This document shows, piece by piece, positions 21,003 through 31,700 of a stretch of 64,000 nt of DNA. The DNA lies in NCBI GenBank assembly GCA_028456385.1, contig JALNQF010000111.1:1-64000 (forward strand), written 5' to 3'. The notes under the pieces were generated by a model. It worked only from the letters and a program-made list of their open reading frames with translations, did not search any database and was not told where the DNA came from. Numbering within the stretch: position 1 is the first letter of the stretch; each line of letters begins with the position of its first letter. Source of the DNA: Ophiosphaerella korrae. Its lineage: Eukaryota > Ascomycota > Dothideomycetes > Pleosporales > Phaeosphaeriaceae. The position numbers and the translations under genes are program-made.

Positions 21003-23138
21003 TTATTCGCTCGAGCGGGCCCCAACCGTTGCCTGCCTGATTGCGGTAGATATCGACACTGTCGTGCTGAAGGTAAAGAATGTCGGTTGTGCCTGAACCA
21101 TCGATATCGGCGAGACGGATTCGTTCTTGACTGAACTGGTCGGGACTGTTGAACCAAGGAGAGCTATCATGGTGACTTTAGCCCCGAAGCGACCGTAGCC
21201 CAGATTGGGCCAATAGCAGGCCTCGCCGTTGCGGATACGTGCCAGATCCATCAAGCCGTCACCGGAGAAGTCAGCGAAATGGATGGACTGCGTGCCATCG
21301 GCAAAGATCTGCCTCGGGCCTTTCTCCTCATCGGAGGGCTGGAAGACCCGTTCTGCAGGACCAAAGCCTTCTTCCGCTAGCGACGGATACCAGGTGAACA
21401 CTTCGTTTTCAGTAACCAAAATATCAGCGTGGCCATCGCCGTTGAGGTCGACAAATCTGAGGTTGGGGTCACGATGGTCGGTATTTGGCCAGGAAGCGAA
21501 GGGACGGAAAGATGACCAACCGATGTCATCGATCCGTTCGTAGAAACCACGGGCGGGCCCTTCCATCTGGACAATGTCGATTTGGCCGTTTCCCTGTACA
21601 TCCATAAACTGTATCTGACCATCGGGAACACTGGGTTTCGTCGTAATGCGTTCAGATGAACCAAATCGGGCTGCTGTGCGCTCATCGCCATTTTCAGAAA
21701 CTTGATTATTGGCACTCAAGTTGCGCTTGTAGAACCAACCCTCGGCCTGTGCGGTAAAAATACCAGAGAGTCCTTCTCCGTCCAAATCGACCCATTCGTA
21801 CACGGTACTATCCACGCCATACGGCAGATTTTCGAGGCTCTCCGCATCGACATTCTGAACTGGCAGCTTTGCAAGTCGATCAGAATCAGGAGCCTGGCTG
21901 TATTCGAATTCCAAAGGAGGCAGAGATTTTTTCAGATACCCATTCTGCCGGCGGACATACCCGGATTGAGTGGCGCCGGTGATGAACGATCCGATGGCAT
22001 CTTCGCTGTAAGTCAAGTCGGTCGAACGCACGAGATAGTCTTCGGTCTCAAGTTCGTCTGAAAAGTAGTGGAACATCATGATGCGTCGGCAGAGTCGATA
22101 AGTTCGAACTTCAAAACCAGCCCGATATGAGGAGAAAGGGTCGGCGCGGCAAGTCCATGAATTCTGATCACTCAGCCTTGGGTTGTCAAGAGCATGCTCG
22201 CCGTAATCGAAGACTACCTTGAACATCCAAGTGTCTTCAGGGAGCAGAGTTGGGTCGGTCGCCTTCCAGCTGTCCTGGTCGCGGTTCGGTTTGCGATTGC
22301 CATACTTGATTGCTTTCAGGTAGCGATTCGGTGAGCGGCTTTGATTTGTGCGGTTGGATTCACTTGTGCCAGACGGTGAAACACCAACAGAATCTTCCTC
22401 CTTGTACTCGTACACAACGGCGTTCCCTTTGCTGTCATAGCTCTCGCAAATCAGCCAGGAAAAGATCTGATCCAGAGGGTCGGTCGGAGAGGAGATCCTG
22501 GAGCCAGCATCTTTACCGTAGACGGTTGTGGTGTTATCTGGAGTAATCAACCGCCAATGCGCATCGTTATCGCTCCGACGGGTCCATCGCTCTATCCGGG
22601 CAAACATTCCTTCAATGCGTGGGCTGTAGCGGCGAACAGTGTAGCTATCGTGATTCACGTCATCGAATACAAAGCTGCCCAGCTCATCGCGAATACAATT
22701 GCCTTTTCGATCTTGCTTGTACCGCGGCACCAGGTCCTCAGAGCCGGCTAAAATGAAGACATCGGATTCGTCGGCATCATGGTACCGTGGAAGACCTTTG
22801 TCTGTTTTGCGGGTGATTGAAGGCAACGATAGATGCCAACCGATTCCAAAAGGCCCGTTTCCTTCGCCAGAGTCGTACGAGAGCAAGAGCTGTGGGCCGA
22901 AACCAGCGCGACCAGAGCTGATTGGGATTGGAATGGACAGATTGCCAGTGCCTGTGACGGGGTTCGCACCAAATTTCTCGCCAATGCCTCGAATCGCTCC
23001 ACCGCCTTTAGGGATAGAGATTGATGGATGAGATGGGGATTTGAGAGTGGATGCAGAGCCGATCGCTTCGTGCTGAGCACTCCCCGAAGCTCCCTGGGTT
23101 TGACGCGTGCCGGATTCACCGTCGTTTCCAGTAGACAT
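21003..23138 (-). CDS. Tc toxin TcB N-terminal part (SpvB domain and FG-GAP propeller)
   Basis: This is the N-terminal part of the same TcB-TcC gene. After a 40-residue Ser/Gly/Thr-rich start comes the SpvB domain (about 35-370), with GGGAIRGIGEKFGANPVTGT, the GNLSIPIPISSGRAGFGPQL block and LSYDSGEGNGPFGIGW. From about 430 run FG-GAP/VCBS-like propeller blades with Asp-rich loops (FVDLNGDGHADILV, FADFSGDGLMDLARI). In bacterial Tc toxins this propeller gates the cocoon and docks on TcA. After residue 657 (genome about 21167) the frame runs out of register: the downstream 45 residues are not propeller-like, while the other frame continues the blade pattern straight into the TcC part. The offset equals one missing base. 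The first ATG at 23138 is taken as start; it follows a 923-base intergenic region shared with the TcA gene. Confidence 0.88.
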   Translation of the reverse strand: MSTGNDGESGTRQTQGASGSAQHEAIGSASTLKSPSHPSISIPKGGGAIRGIGEKFGANPVTGTGNLSIPIPISSGRAGFGPQLLLSYDSGEGNGPFGIGWHLSLPSITRKTDKGLPRYHDADESDVFILAGSEDLVPRYKQDRKGNCIRDELGSFVFDDVNHDSYTVRRYSPRIEGMFARIERWTRRSDNDAHWRLITPDNTTTVYGKDAGSRISSPTDPLDQIFSWLICESYDSKGNAVVYEYKEEDSVGVSPSGTSESNRTNQSRSPNRYLKAIKYGNRKPNRDQDSWKATDPTLLPEDTWMFKVVFDYGEHALDNPRLSDQNSWTCRADPFSSYRAGFEVRTYRLCRRIMMFHYFSDELETEDYLVRSTDLTYSEDAIGSFITGATQSGYVRRQNGYLKKSLPPLEFEYSQAPDSDRLAKLPVQNVDAESLENLPYGVDSTVYEWVDLDGEGLSGIFTAQAEGWFYKRNLSANNQVSENGDERTAARFGSSERITTKPSVPDGQIQFMDVQGNGQIDIVQMEGPARGFYERIDDIGWSSFRPFASWPNTDHRDPNLRFVDLNGDGHADILVTENEVFTWYPSLAEEGFGPAERVFQPSDEEKGPRQIFADGTQSIHFADFSGDGLMDLARIRNGEACYWPNLGYGRFGAKVTMIALLGSTVPTSSVKNESVSPISMVQAQPTFFTFSTTVSISTAIRQATVGARSSE

Positions 23139-24061
23139 GATGTATCACGGGTTTCTTTTGAAAAGCCAAGCGGATCTAATTGCTTCTAGGAGGGCTGAGG
23201 AAGTAACCAAGCCGGAGAAGATCAGGCTGTGATCATCAACTCACAGCCACGTTGTAGCCACACAACCATGCGCGGGGAGGGGGGAAGTGAGAGGGGCAGA
23301 GCGCTTCATCCATGACATACGAAACTGGAACCTCAACTCCAACTAATGGTGATGATGTCTAGGAGTTGGATGCAGCTGCGCTGTGGCTTGCTCACACCCT
23401 GAATATAAGTGGAGCACCTTGCGTCGGTAGGCGGGGCCTCCCCTCCGTCGGCACCGTATTCCCGGGTTTAGCCCCAAATCTGTACCTCTCCTCTCCATCT
23501 TACCTCCACCGTTGCTCATCATGCGATGCTCAGCTGAACTTCGGCCTGGGGATCCTCGCCGACCCAGAACGAATGAAAGACGGTTTTTGCAGGCCCCCTG
23601 CTGGAGCTCTCCGAACCCCTCACTTGTCCCATGGCGAGACTGCTCGAAGTGACGGCAGGGAGCACGATGACTGGGTCATCTCCGCCGAATCAGCCTCTTT
23701 TCTCTTTTCGCCTCAGGGAAGTTCCACCAACGCGAACTCATGGAGCTGGAGTACCTAGTTATGTAGGTCATGTGAATTTGGATTGCGTTGGCTTCACTAT
23801 CCCAGCGTGATACACGGACACCACGCAACACACCCCATTGATAGATGCAGAAATCAGTCAAGCAGAGTTCAGCTCCTGTCCGAATCAGGCTGTGGCCAGC
23901 TCTTTGAACAGCTGAAGGCTCCCCACCACAGGCAGCTTCAGGGGCAAGGTGACAACTCCAACTGCGACTGTTCTGCTGCCTTTTGCTTTTACATCAACCA
24001 GTTATTCAAAAAGCATCCCGTATACTAGTGAAACTTCAACAATCAGCGTGAATTTATCAAG
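23139..24061. promoter_or_regulatory. Divergent promoter region between the TcB-TcC and TcA genes
   Basis: These 923 bases separate the two start codons, which point away from each other. A TATA-like GAATATAAGT lies near 23400, and several short open frames look like chance. No recognised binding site can be named. The arrangement would allow both toxin parts to be expressed together, as the complex needs; that is inference. Confidence 0.55.
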
Positions 24062-27000
24062 ATGGCGCAAACTCAAGTCATCCTACTCACCCTTCTTCCA
24101 ACGGAGCCGCACGGAGCAGAAGACTTCAACAACGACATCTCCAACATCAAGATCGAGGCCTTCGACCTTACCGTCAAGGACAACAAAGCCGGTGTTTCCG
24201 TTGGAGTCGCCGAAGACGCGACCAAGTCGCCTTTCTATCTTCCCATTGACATTGTTGCCCGTGACGGCGATGAGCCTCCACAGTTGAAACCTGCCATCAT
24301 CCAGCATTTTACGACAGAACTCATCCTCCCCCCACCCCAACCTCCGTTGTTACCATTCAAAATTATTCCAAAGTCTGTTGCTACGGCGGTCATCGTAGTG
24401 AAACTGGACACTGCACACCACCCCGAATTCGAGTCTCTCGACCTTCGCATTGTAGTGACGCGCGGAGGCACCAAGGTCGGGAAAGTCACCCCGCTGGAAT
24501 ATAACGTTCCGATCAGGAAAATCCAGGAACCGCTACCCGCCGATCCAAAGAGTTGGGCTGATTTTGAATTCGAAGATGGGCAACCCGTATGGAGAGCTGG
24601 CTATCTCTTTATCCCGCCCACGCCCAAGAAGACATCGACCCGGCCCGGTTTGAACTCAGGCGAGGACGGCGTGACGCCAATCTTTGCAGATCTCGTCGAC
24701 GCAGTGAATACAGTTCTCGCGGATGACCATTCCAGCTCGGATCCGGACACAAAAACTTCCCTGCAGACGCGAGCAACACCGCTAGATGCAACGCAAGCGC
24801 TGCAGGTGGCTCGTGAGCTAGTCTACGATCGCATCGCCTTTCCTCTGCCGCAACCCAAGAAAAAGTCGTTAGAGGACATGTACGGGAATCCCGACGTAGA
24901 GGCCCAGCAAGACCAGGAACGGAAGCAGTTTGAGGCAGATCTGCAAGCGTACCACTCCCAGCACGACGCCGAGGCAGTGCAGCTCGCTAACTTTGTCTAC
25001 GCGGCGTCTGCGGCGATGGAGTGCGAGAAGATCAGCCTGAAGGCATCCTCTGCAGGCTTGACTTTTGATATTGTGGCTCATCCGCCCGATCCAAATGCAC
25101 CCTATCCGACAAAGTCCGTTCTCCTGAACGGCGTGGACCATGCCACAACTGCAGATGGCATCACGTTCGGAGTGCCAGCAGCGTTCTTCTATGCTCTCGG
25201 CTGCAGCCTGCCGACCCAGCTCAACGCGAACGATCGCCTGACTGCGGCGTACGTAACGGCAGAGCCGTCAATCTTCAAAACGCTGCAGGCGGCCGAGGAC
25301 AACGGGGTGTTGAAAAACAAGGAGTCAGCACTCACAAACACAACAAACCAACTTGTCAAGAACCTGACCGTTGAGCAAGCTGCTCGTCGGCTTGCTGCTC
25401 TTGGGGCTACCAAGGGCAACCTTACCATCGTTCAACTAGATGCCGGCATTCAAGATTTGGTCGCGGACTGGCTCAAATTTGATCAAGATTCGTCTACCCT
25501 GGAGTCATTTTGGGTGGGCGAGAGCACAAGCCGAGCAGGACAATACCTCGAGCTGCTGCTAGATGTTGTAGCCGCCGAGAAAACAGACCTCAAAGCCGAG
25601 ATAAAAACCGAATTGGCTATAAAGAATGTTGTAGGTCTTGCCGCGGTGACAGATAAAGCATGGCGCGCGTTTTGGCTGCCGGTCAAGCAGACGCCACACG
25701 ACACCACTCCAGCGAGGCGTGTGAGTCTCCTGCCCAATTACACGCTGCCAGGTTCGCCAAAGCAGCGAACCGAGGCCTTCATCAAATACATCAGCACCCT
25801 CTTCGCCGTCGCTGAGGTGACCATCCAGAGCCAGTTCCAGAATGAAAATGGCGTGCCGACGCTCGCTCGCCAGCAAGATGACATCCTTAACATGTTCTTT
25901 GACGCTCTGCCAGGATTCAGCTTTGCGGTTGATCTCGACGACACTGCCATAGACGCTGCACTGAACACCCTGTCCATAGATGAGAGAATGAAGGAATGGA
26001 CCAAGAAGACGCTACACATCATTGCCTTCTTACATACAATCACGACGTTTGCGCAGCAGGACAAACAGTCCGATCCAGAGCAATTCTCCCTGATGGAGGC
26101 GCTCTACGCCCGCGGATTCATCACCGCAGACCGCATTGCGACCCTCTCCAAGACTCAATTTCGTGAAGCCATGGCCGGAACCGTTGCCTACCGACAAGCC
26201 CCTTCGGGGAAATCAATCGCAGAGTTGATATATCAAATCGCAGCGCCTATGTCCACTACCGTGCCGAACATAGGCCCGGAACCAGACTTCTCCTTTTCGC
26301 CCATCAACCCGGGCCAACTAGTCAATTGTATACCTCCACCGCATCTCTCACCCTTTGGGCCAATTATGTACCTCAAGCTTCTTCTCTCTCTGAAACTGAT
26401 TGCAGCAACCTCTAGTCCGGCTGTGGAAGTCACCTTAGGCAAGATCTTGCAAGACAGACGCGGCCCGCTCGGCCCGCTCCAGGTTTCGCGTGCAAACATG
26501 GAAATGTGTGTTCCACTCATTGACATGGCCAACGAGAGCCTGGAAGCGCTTGTTGTGCAACTCAACTCGAACAGCAGCACATTGCATGGTGCAGTCTTTG
26601 ACACGGATGACGAAAATATAGGTGGTAGCTTCAAGTTGGGTTCGCAAGACAGCGATCTTGATCCCGAAAACGCACTGCTTGCAATTCCCCAGCACTCGTC
26701 TCCTTGCCTGTTTGATCAACTGTCGGAAGCCTACCGCGTCCTCCAGCGGGATTTTTCGTCGCCGCTTCTTCCCTACGACCAGGAGCTGGACATCAACCGC
26801 TCGTATTTGTCAGTCATTGGGCAATCCCGATTCGACGTGATGCGCACCTTTCGCGAGCCCATTACAGAATTCGTGTTGGATCCTTCCAAGGAGCCATCTG
26901 GCTTCAATAAGAGTCTTTGGCGATACCCTGTGCGCATCGACATCGCGATCGAATACCTGGGCATTTCGCAGTACGAATATCAACACATCTTCAGCTCCAC

Positions 27001-28735
27001 TATCGAGGCGTCAGACCTCCGCACCGGCTACGGTTTTCCTGCACAAGAAAGTGAAGACTGGACCCGCGAACTCTCTTTCCTACCTAGGTTCCTAGAAAGA
27101 ACCAGGCTGTCGTACTGCGAGTTCTACGAACTCTGGAATACTCGCTTGGTTGACATGCGTGCCATGTCCAAGTCAGAAGAGGTAGAGTTGGTAGATGGGT
27201 TTCCCGTCTGCGAACCTTGCTGTCTCTCGTCTATTCGGATTCGGTTTGGGGGAGATAGTGGCGAAGAATCTGCACAAAATTCTGTGATGATGGTGTTGCA
27301 CAAGGTTTTTATATTTGTACGTCTCTGGCGCAAGGTCGAGTTGCGGTACGGTTGCGGTCGTGTGTCGATGAATCTGCTGGCAACGGTCTGTGACGCTCTT
27401 GGACTATTTAAAAACAATACTCTTGGTGTCAACACAGATTTCATCCGCCAGCTGGTCGCGCTGCTCATTCTCTGCAACGAGTTTTGCCTACCCCTCTGTG
27501 AAGAGGAGCACAGCAGGTACTCTTCGGATCATGGACATGCAAAGACCCGAGGAGTCGTACCACTCCTCGCACTCTGGGCAGATCCTTCCTTGAAATCGGA
27601 GCAGGCCAAACATGCCGTGCATATATTTGTCGAGGGGATAGACTCTTGTGCTCAACGGAAACCTGACTGTGCACCCCATACAGTACAATCTCACAAGGTG
27701 GTGGAGGAACATCTTCCTGCCCTCGCAAAGCTGGCTGGTTTTACGGACGACGTGACATGGCATGCCAAATCGACGTGCACTCTACGGTTCGCCGAAGTGT
27801 TGACCAAGATCTACAAATCCCCGTTCACCGTCGGCGAGATCTTGTTCCTCTTTACAAATGCTCAACATCTCCAGGGTGACGATCCGTTCCCGTACACCGA
27901 AGAGGACGAATCAAAAGATGATCCCCTCAACGTGCCCGAGGACGAAAATACCTATGGGCTGTGGCAGCTACGAAAGAAACTTCTTGAGGCATGCGCCGAC
28001 GATGAACAAGTCAATTGTTGGTCGTGGCGAAAGATCGAACATAGCTTGAGAAAGGATTTTGGACTCGTCCAGTCCAACAATCCAGAAATCGTCGATCCCC
28101 TCATCGCCTTTGCGAAACACTTCTTCCCGCACGTCTTAGACTACACGATTCCGCCAGTGAAGAGACAGTTTAGGACGTCATTGAACCCCAAGGATACCAA
28201 CCCGCTGATGTGGGAAGCCGACCCCTGTGAGCCATTCCACTACAGCACATCGACGTCGGAGCTCTGGATCGAGCTTCCACTCCGCGACAAAGATGTCCTC
28301 GATAAACTAGCACACGTCCGTCAGCTGAACGGCACCGGGAGCGGTGGCCAGAGCGAGATTGACGCCGTCAGGGAGCTGTATTTCGCGCCGAGGCGGATGC
28401 TTGCACCTTTTGCTTCCATTTTCGGGAATCTGGCACATGCAATAGATGCCTTGGTCCAGGAACCATGCGAGAAGAAGAGGTTCAGTTACTTCCAGAGATG
28501 TTTTGCTCTGTTTCGTCGACGGTGCGAAATCGTGGCGGAGCACTTGACGGAGCATGTCGCGCACGTCACCGAAAACTGTCTCGGGTGCAACTGCCACGGA
28601 CACAACAAACACGAGGAGCATTGCGATGCACATACAAGAAGGAAATTGCATGGGAAGTCACCAAACGTCTCGTTGCTGATGAGAATGACCCAAAACAGCT
28701 GCCATGGGAGCGAGACTCGGGCTCAGCGCCGATAA
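24062..28735 (+). CDS. Tc toxin TcA, N-terminal part (VRP1-like shell region)
   Basis: Open from the ATG at 24062 for 1557 codons, no intron needed. Tc TcA proteins are pentameric pores that bind cells, dock the TcB-TcC cocoon and inject its payload. The first 870 residues are mostly helical and weakly recognisable. At about 880-1000 lies the VRP1-like region typical of TcA shells (LSEAYRVLQRDFSSPLLPY, INRSYLSVIGQSRFDVMRTF, YLGISQYEYQHIF). A Cys/His-rich string (CLGCNCHGHNKHEEHCDAH) sits near the end. After about 28640 this frame loses similarity, and the pattern continues in the frame that opens at 28465, an offset of one missing base. Together the two frames would amount to roughly 3,490 residues, longer than bacterial TcA proteins (about 2,400-2,500). 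No signal peptide is visible. Confidence 0.82.
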   Translation: MAQTQVILLTLLPTEPHGAEDFNNDISNIKIEAFDLTVKDNKAGVSVGVAEDATKSPFYLPIDIVARDGDEPPQLKPAIIQHFTTELILPPPQPPLLPFKIIPKSVATAVIVVKLDTAHHPEFESLDLRIVVTRGGTKVGKVTPLEYNVPIRKIQEPLPADPKSWADFEFEDGQPVWRAGYLFIPPTPKKTSTRPGLNSGEDGVTPIFADLVDAVNTVLADDHSSSDPDTKTSLQTRATPLDATQALQVARELVYDRIAFPLPQPKKKSLEDMYGNPDVEAQQDQERKQFEADLQAYHSQHDAEAVQLANFVYAASAAMECEKISLKASSAGLTFDIVAHPPDPNAPYPTKSVLLNGVDHATTADGITFGVPAAFFYALGCSLPTQLNANDRLTAAYVTAEPSIFKTLQAAEDNGVLKNKESALTNTTNQLVKNLTVEQAARRLAALGATKGNLTIVQLDAGIQDLVADWLKFDQDSSTLESFWVGESTSRAGQYLELLLDVVAAEKTDLKAEIKTELAIKNVVGLAAVTDKAWRAFWLPVKQTPHDTTPARRVSLLPNYTLPGSPKQRTEAFIKYISTLFAVAEVTIQSQFQNENGVPTLARQQDDILNMFFDALPGFSFAVDLDDTAIDAALNTLSIDERMKEWTKKTLHIIAFLHTITTFAQQDKQSDPEQFSLMEALYARGFITADRIATLSKTQFREAMAGTVAYRQAPSGKSIAELIYQIAAPMSTTVPNIGPEPDFSFSPINPGQLVNCIPPPHLSPFGPIMYLKLLLSLKLIAATSSPAVEVTLGKILQDRRGPLGPLQVSRANMEMCVPLIDMANESLEALVVQLNSNSSTLHGAVFDTDDENIGGSFKLGSQDSDLDPENALLAIPQHSSPCLFDQLSEAYRVLQRDFSSPLLPYDQELDINRSYLSVIGQSRFDVMRTFREPITEFVLDPSKEPSGFNKSLWRYPVRIDIAIEYLGISQYEYQHIFSSTIEASDLRTGYGFPAQESEDWTRELSFLPRFLERTRLSYCEFYELWNTRLVDMRAMSKSEEVELVDGFPVCEPCCLSSIRIRFGGDSGEESAQNSVMMVLHKVFIFVRLWRKVELRYGCGRVSMNLLATVCDALGLFKNNTLGVNTDFIRQLVALLILCNEFCLPLCEEEHSRYSSDHGHAKTRGVVPLLALWADPSLKSEQAKHAVHIFVEGIDSCAQRKPDCAPHTVQSHKVVEEHLPALAKLAGFTDDVTWHAKSTCTLRFAEVLTKIYKSPFTVGEILFLFTNAQHLQGDDPFPYTEEDESKDDPLNVPEDENTYGLWQLRKKLLEACADDEQVNCWSWRKIEHSLRKDFGLVQSNNPEIVDPLIAFAKHFFPHVLDYTIPPVKRQFRTSLNPKDTNPLMWEADPCEPFHYSTSTSELWIELPLRDKDVLDKLAHVRQLNGTGSGGQSEIDAVRELYFAPRRMLAPFASIFGNLAHAIDALVQEPCEKKRFSYFQRCFALFRRRCEIVAEHLTEHVAHVTENCLGCNCHGHNKHEEHCDAHTRRKLHGKSPNVSLLMRMTQNSCHGSETRAQRR

Positions 28736-31700
28736 GGGATGAATTCATGTGGGAGCCCATTTTCTCCGGGAGCGCCTTCTCTGCCCTTTTGGGGCTGATT
28801 GGTACTGGTATCCTCGGCGAGTTCAAAACCATGGGGTCTGCGAGGACCGTCTGGGAAGAAGTTCGCGGACCAATGTCTGCCTTTGGATGCATCCTCGATG
28901 AGAGCAACGTGCCTGTACCTACGGTTATTCCTGCACTTGATCTCCTCCCAACCGCGGAGCAACAGCTCAACGTCACCTTCTGGAACGGATTGGCTCTGGA
29001 CGACAACACAGCAAAACAGCTCGGCGGGGTCCAGCCCTTCAGCGTTACTTGGAAAGGAGTCCTACTCATTGAAAAGGGCGGACACTACAAGTTTGTGATC
29101 CACAGGCCGACTTTCGGGCCCCATGGCCACAGTGGATGCCACGATGGCGAGAGCTGCGATGAAGCGAAATGGCATGTCAAGATCCATCGGGGCCGGAAAT
29201 CCTGGACGGTAGCAGAGCACAACCCACATTCAAAACACAAAGATGCCATATTGGTATGTCTTTCTCATGGGGCGTATGATATTGAGGCGCACCTCGAGCA
29301 GCCCGAGCCCGACTTTACCCAAGACAAACCGCAAGATCACACCCACACCGGCTTCAGCGTCCGCTACTGTGGACCGGACACGGAGGATGAGCCCATTAAC
29401 ATTCCCATCGACAAATTGTTTATCAAATCCAAGGACTCCCCGCTGAACTTGCACGACAAACGGTCAGACAATAACATGGTCTCATTCTTATCGGAACAGT
29501 ACGTCAGCAGCTTGCGCGATATTCGTCGAACCTACCAAAGAGCATTCAAGGCTCTCCTTTTTGCCCATCGCTTCGGTTTGTCCGCTGAGCCAATCGATTG
29601 TTGCCACGGCGAGTCGGAACTCGGATTTATTCTAGACCATCCCTTCAACTTCCAAGGTGTGAGTTACTACTTGGGGCACGAATCTTCCGGAGGGGCAGAT
29701 GCACAGCCATCTACAACATACGTGATTCACCGTGCCAACTTCGACTTCAACTTTCTCCCCGTTGGAGATGCATACTACACTCCCACCAGAGACAAAGATG
29801 ACCGCTCCGACCCATCTGCCCAGCGCAGCTCGGCCCTCTTCGACTGGTGGGAGCGAATCTTCGACTACCAACGTCTCGCTCGCTCCGTCGACGAGGCCGA
29901 TACCTGTCACGGCCCCATCTGGCGCCTATTCTACGAAGCCGCCACGCAAGCACCGCGCGACCCGAAAACTCTTCTCCGTCTGCTAGGCGTCGAAATGAGC
30001 CTCGCAACGCTCGTGAGCCACTACTTCGAGAGCTTCACCCTGCAGAGCACCCACCTCGAAGACGAACGCTGGTCTATCCGCGTCTGGCGCGCGTGGAAGG
30101 CCGTACAGAGCATGCAGGCCACGCTACACAGCAAGAGCTTTGCGCAGACGCGTCCGGCGCTGTGGGTCGCGACGTCGCCGAACGAGGCGGTTGATGGGCA
30201 GGATCCGGCGCCGCGACGGACGGGGAACCAGAATCTAATGTACTTCGTCACGAAGAGTTTATTGGTCGACCGAGATGATGACCCGGATTACAGCACTGTC
30301 AAGATTTTAAACGATGGTTTGCGAATCCGCTCCAACAGGGCACTCGTTGCATACCTTTGCGCACTAGGCCGAGTGCAGCTCTCCTTCCTGACGGACACGG
30401 AAACAGCAAAGAACGCACAAGACCTGTCGGCTCTGCTGCTTCAGCAAGTCGACGGAGGGCTTTGCGAAACGGCGGCTCGGATTGACGAGGCAATATCCTC
30501 CGTTCAGGTGCTCATACAGCGGCTGCGGCTCGGTCTGGAGGCAAAGTTCCGTTTACCATCCAAGTTCATCAAACAATGGGATAGCGTTATTGGGTCGTTC
30601 GAACTGTTCGAGCAGTACGCTCGTCGCATCTATTACAGCGAGAACTGGATCCAGTGGGAAGAGCTCAAGGTGGCAGAAGATACGGAAGCTTTCAGGTTTC
30701 TCGAGCACGACTTGCCTATGCATAGTCTGGCGGTACCCAAAGCGTCGCCGCCGTCTGCCTTGGCTGGGAATGTATCGCTTCCAAAGGCCTGCGGGCTGTC
30801 TCCGGCCCAATCGGCGGAGTTTGTTATGTTGAACCGACAAACCAACTCTGTTGATCAGGGGATCGGGATTTTAGGGACTCCAGCAAGATCGGCTCAATGC
30901 TCCTGGCTAACTTCAGCGCCGGCAGTGGCGGAGACGACCCCCGTTGACCCTGATCCTCAAAGGGATGACCGCGGAGACGACCGTACACCTCTTCGCGCCC
31001 TTTTGCCGGCGCCTGAGGGCCAAGTCAAGATCCCTATGTGGTTCAAGGCCGCGGTTCGACTGGGAACCACTTTCATTCGCGTGGCAGCCGCTTCTGTGCC
31101 TCCGGCAATGTGGGCTTCACGAGACGAGGAAACTCCATTCGTTGAAACTCCCTGCCACTGCAGAAACTCCCATGCCCCGGTAATGGACGAGTACTACTTC
31201 TGGCTCGAAAAGGGCGAGTACTTCAACGACGAAAACGCCATTCAGGACGCAAACCTCGGCGTCGCCCCGCCAGACCCCGCCACAGACTGGGAACGCGACG
31301 CAACGCTGCCGAAACTGCTTCACTGGCCAAAACAGCATCTCGTCCACCTCCACTGGACTCGCGTCCATTATGGAGAATTCTCCCCGCCTGGCAGATCCAG
31401 CGAGGGGCAAGCGTACGCTCCGGGCTCGGAGTCACCGAGCCTCGCGTTCAACGGCCGCCGAGCAGACTCCCTCCTCTTCACTCTCTTCGGCAGTCCGACC
31501 CGGGGATTCCGCTACGACATTGCGCCAAATGCGGCGGTCGCGGTGCCGCAGGTCATCGAAGATGAGTTCCCCACTACTCCCGTTCCCGCGCCTTTGACGG
31601 CGTTCCCGTTCTTTGCATACTTCAGCCCCGGTGCACCGCTCTTCCCCGCGTCGTCTTTCGGTTCAGCGCTCGCGATTGCGGGGGCTTTGCGTGTGCAGTG

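Noticed and set aside
15421..23138. Reading the TcB-TcC gene as two independent proteins with a true start at 20979
   Set aside because: The downstream frame carries propeller sequence well upstream of the ATG at 20979, and the break offset is a single base; one broken gene explains this better.
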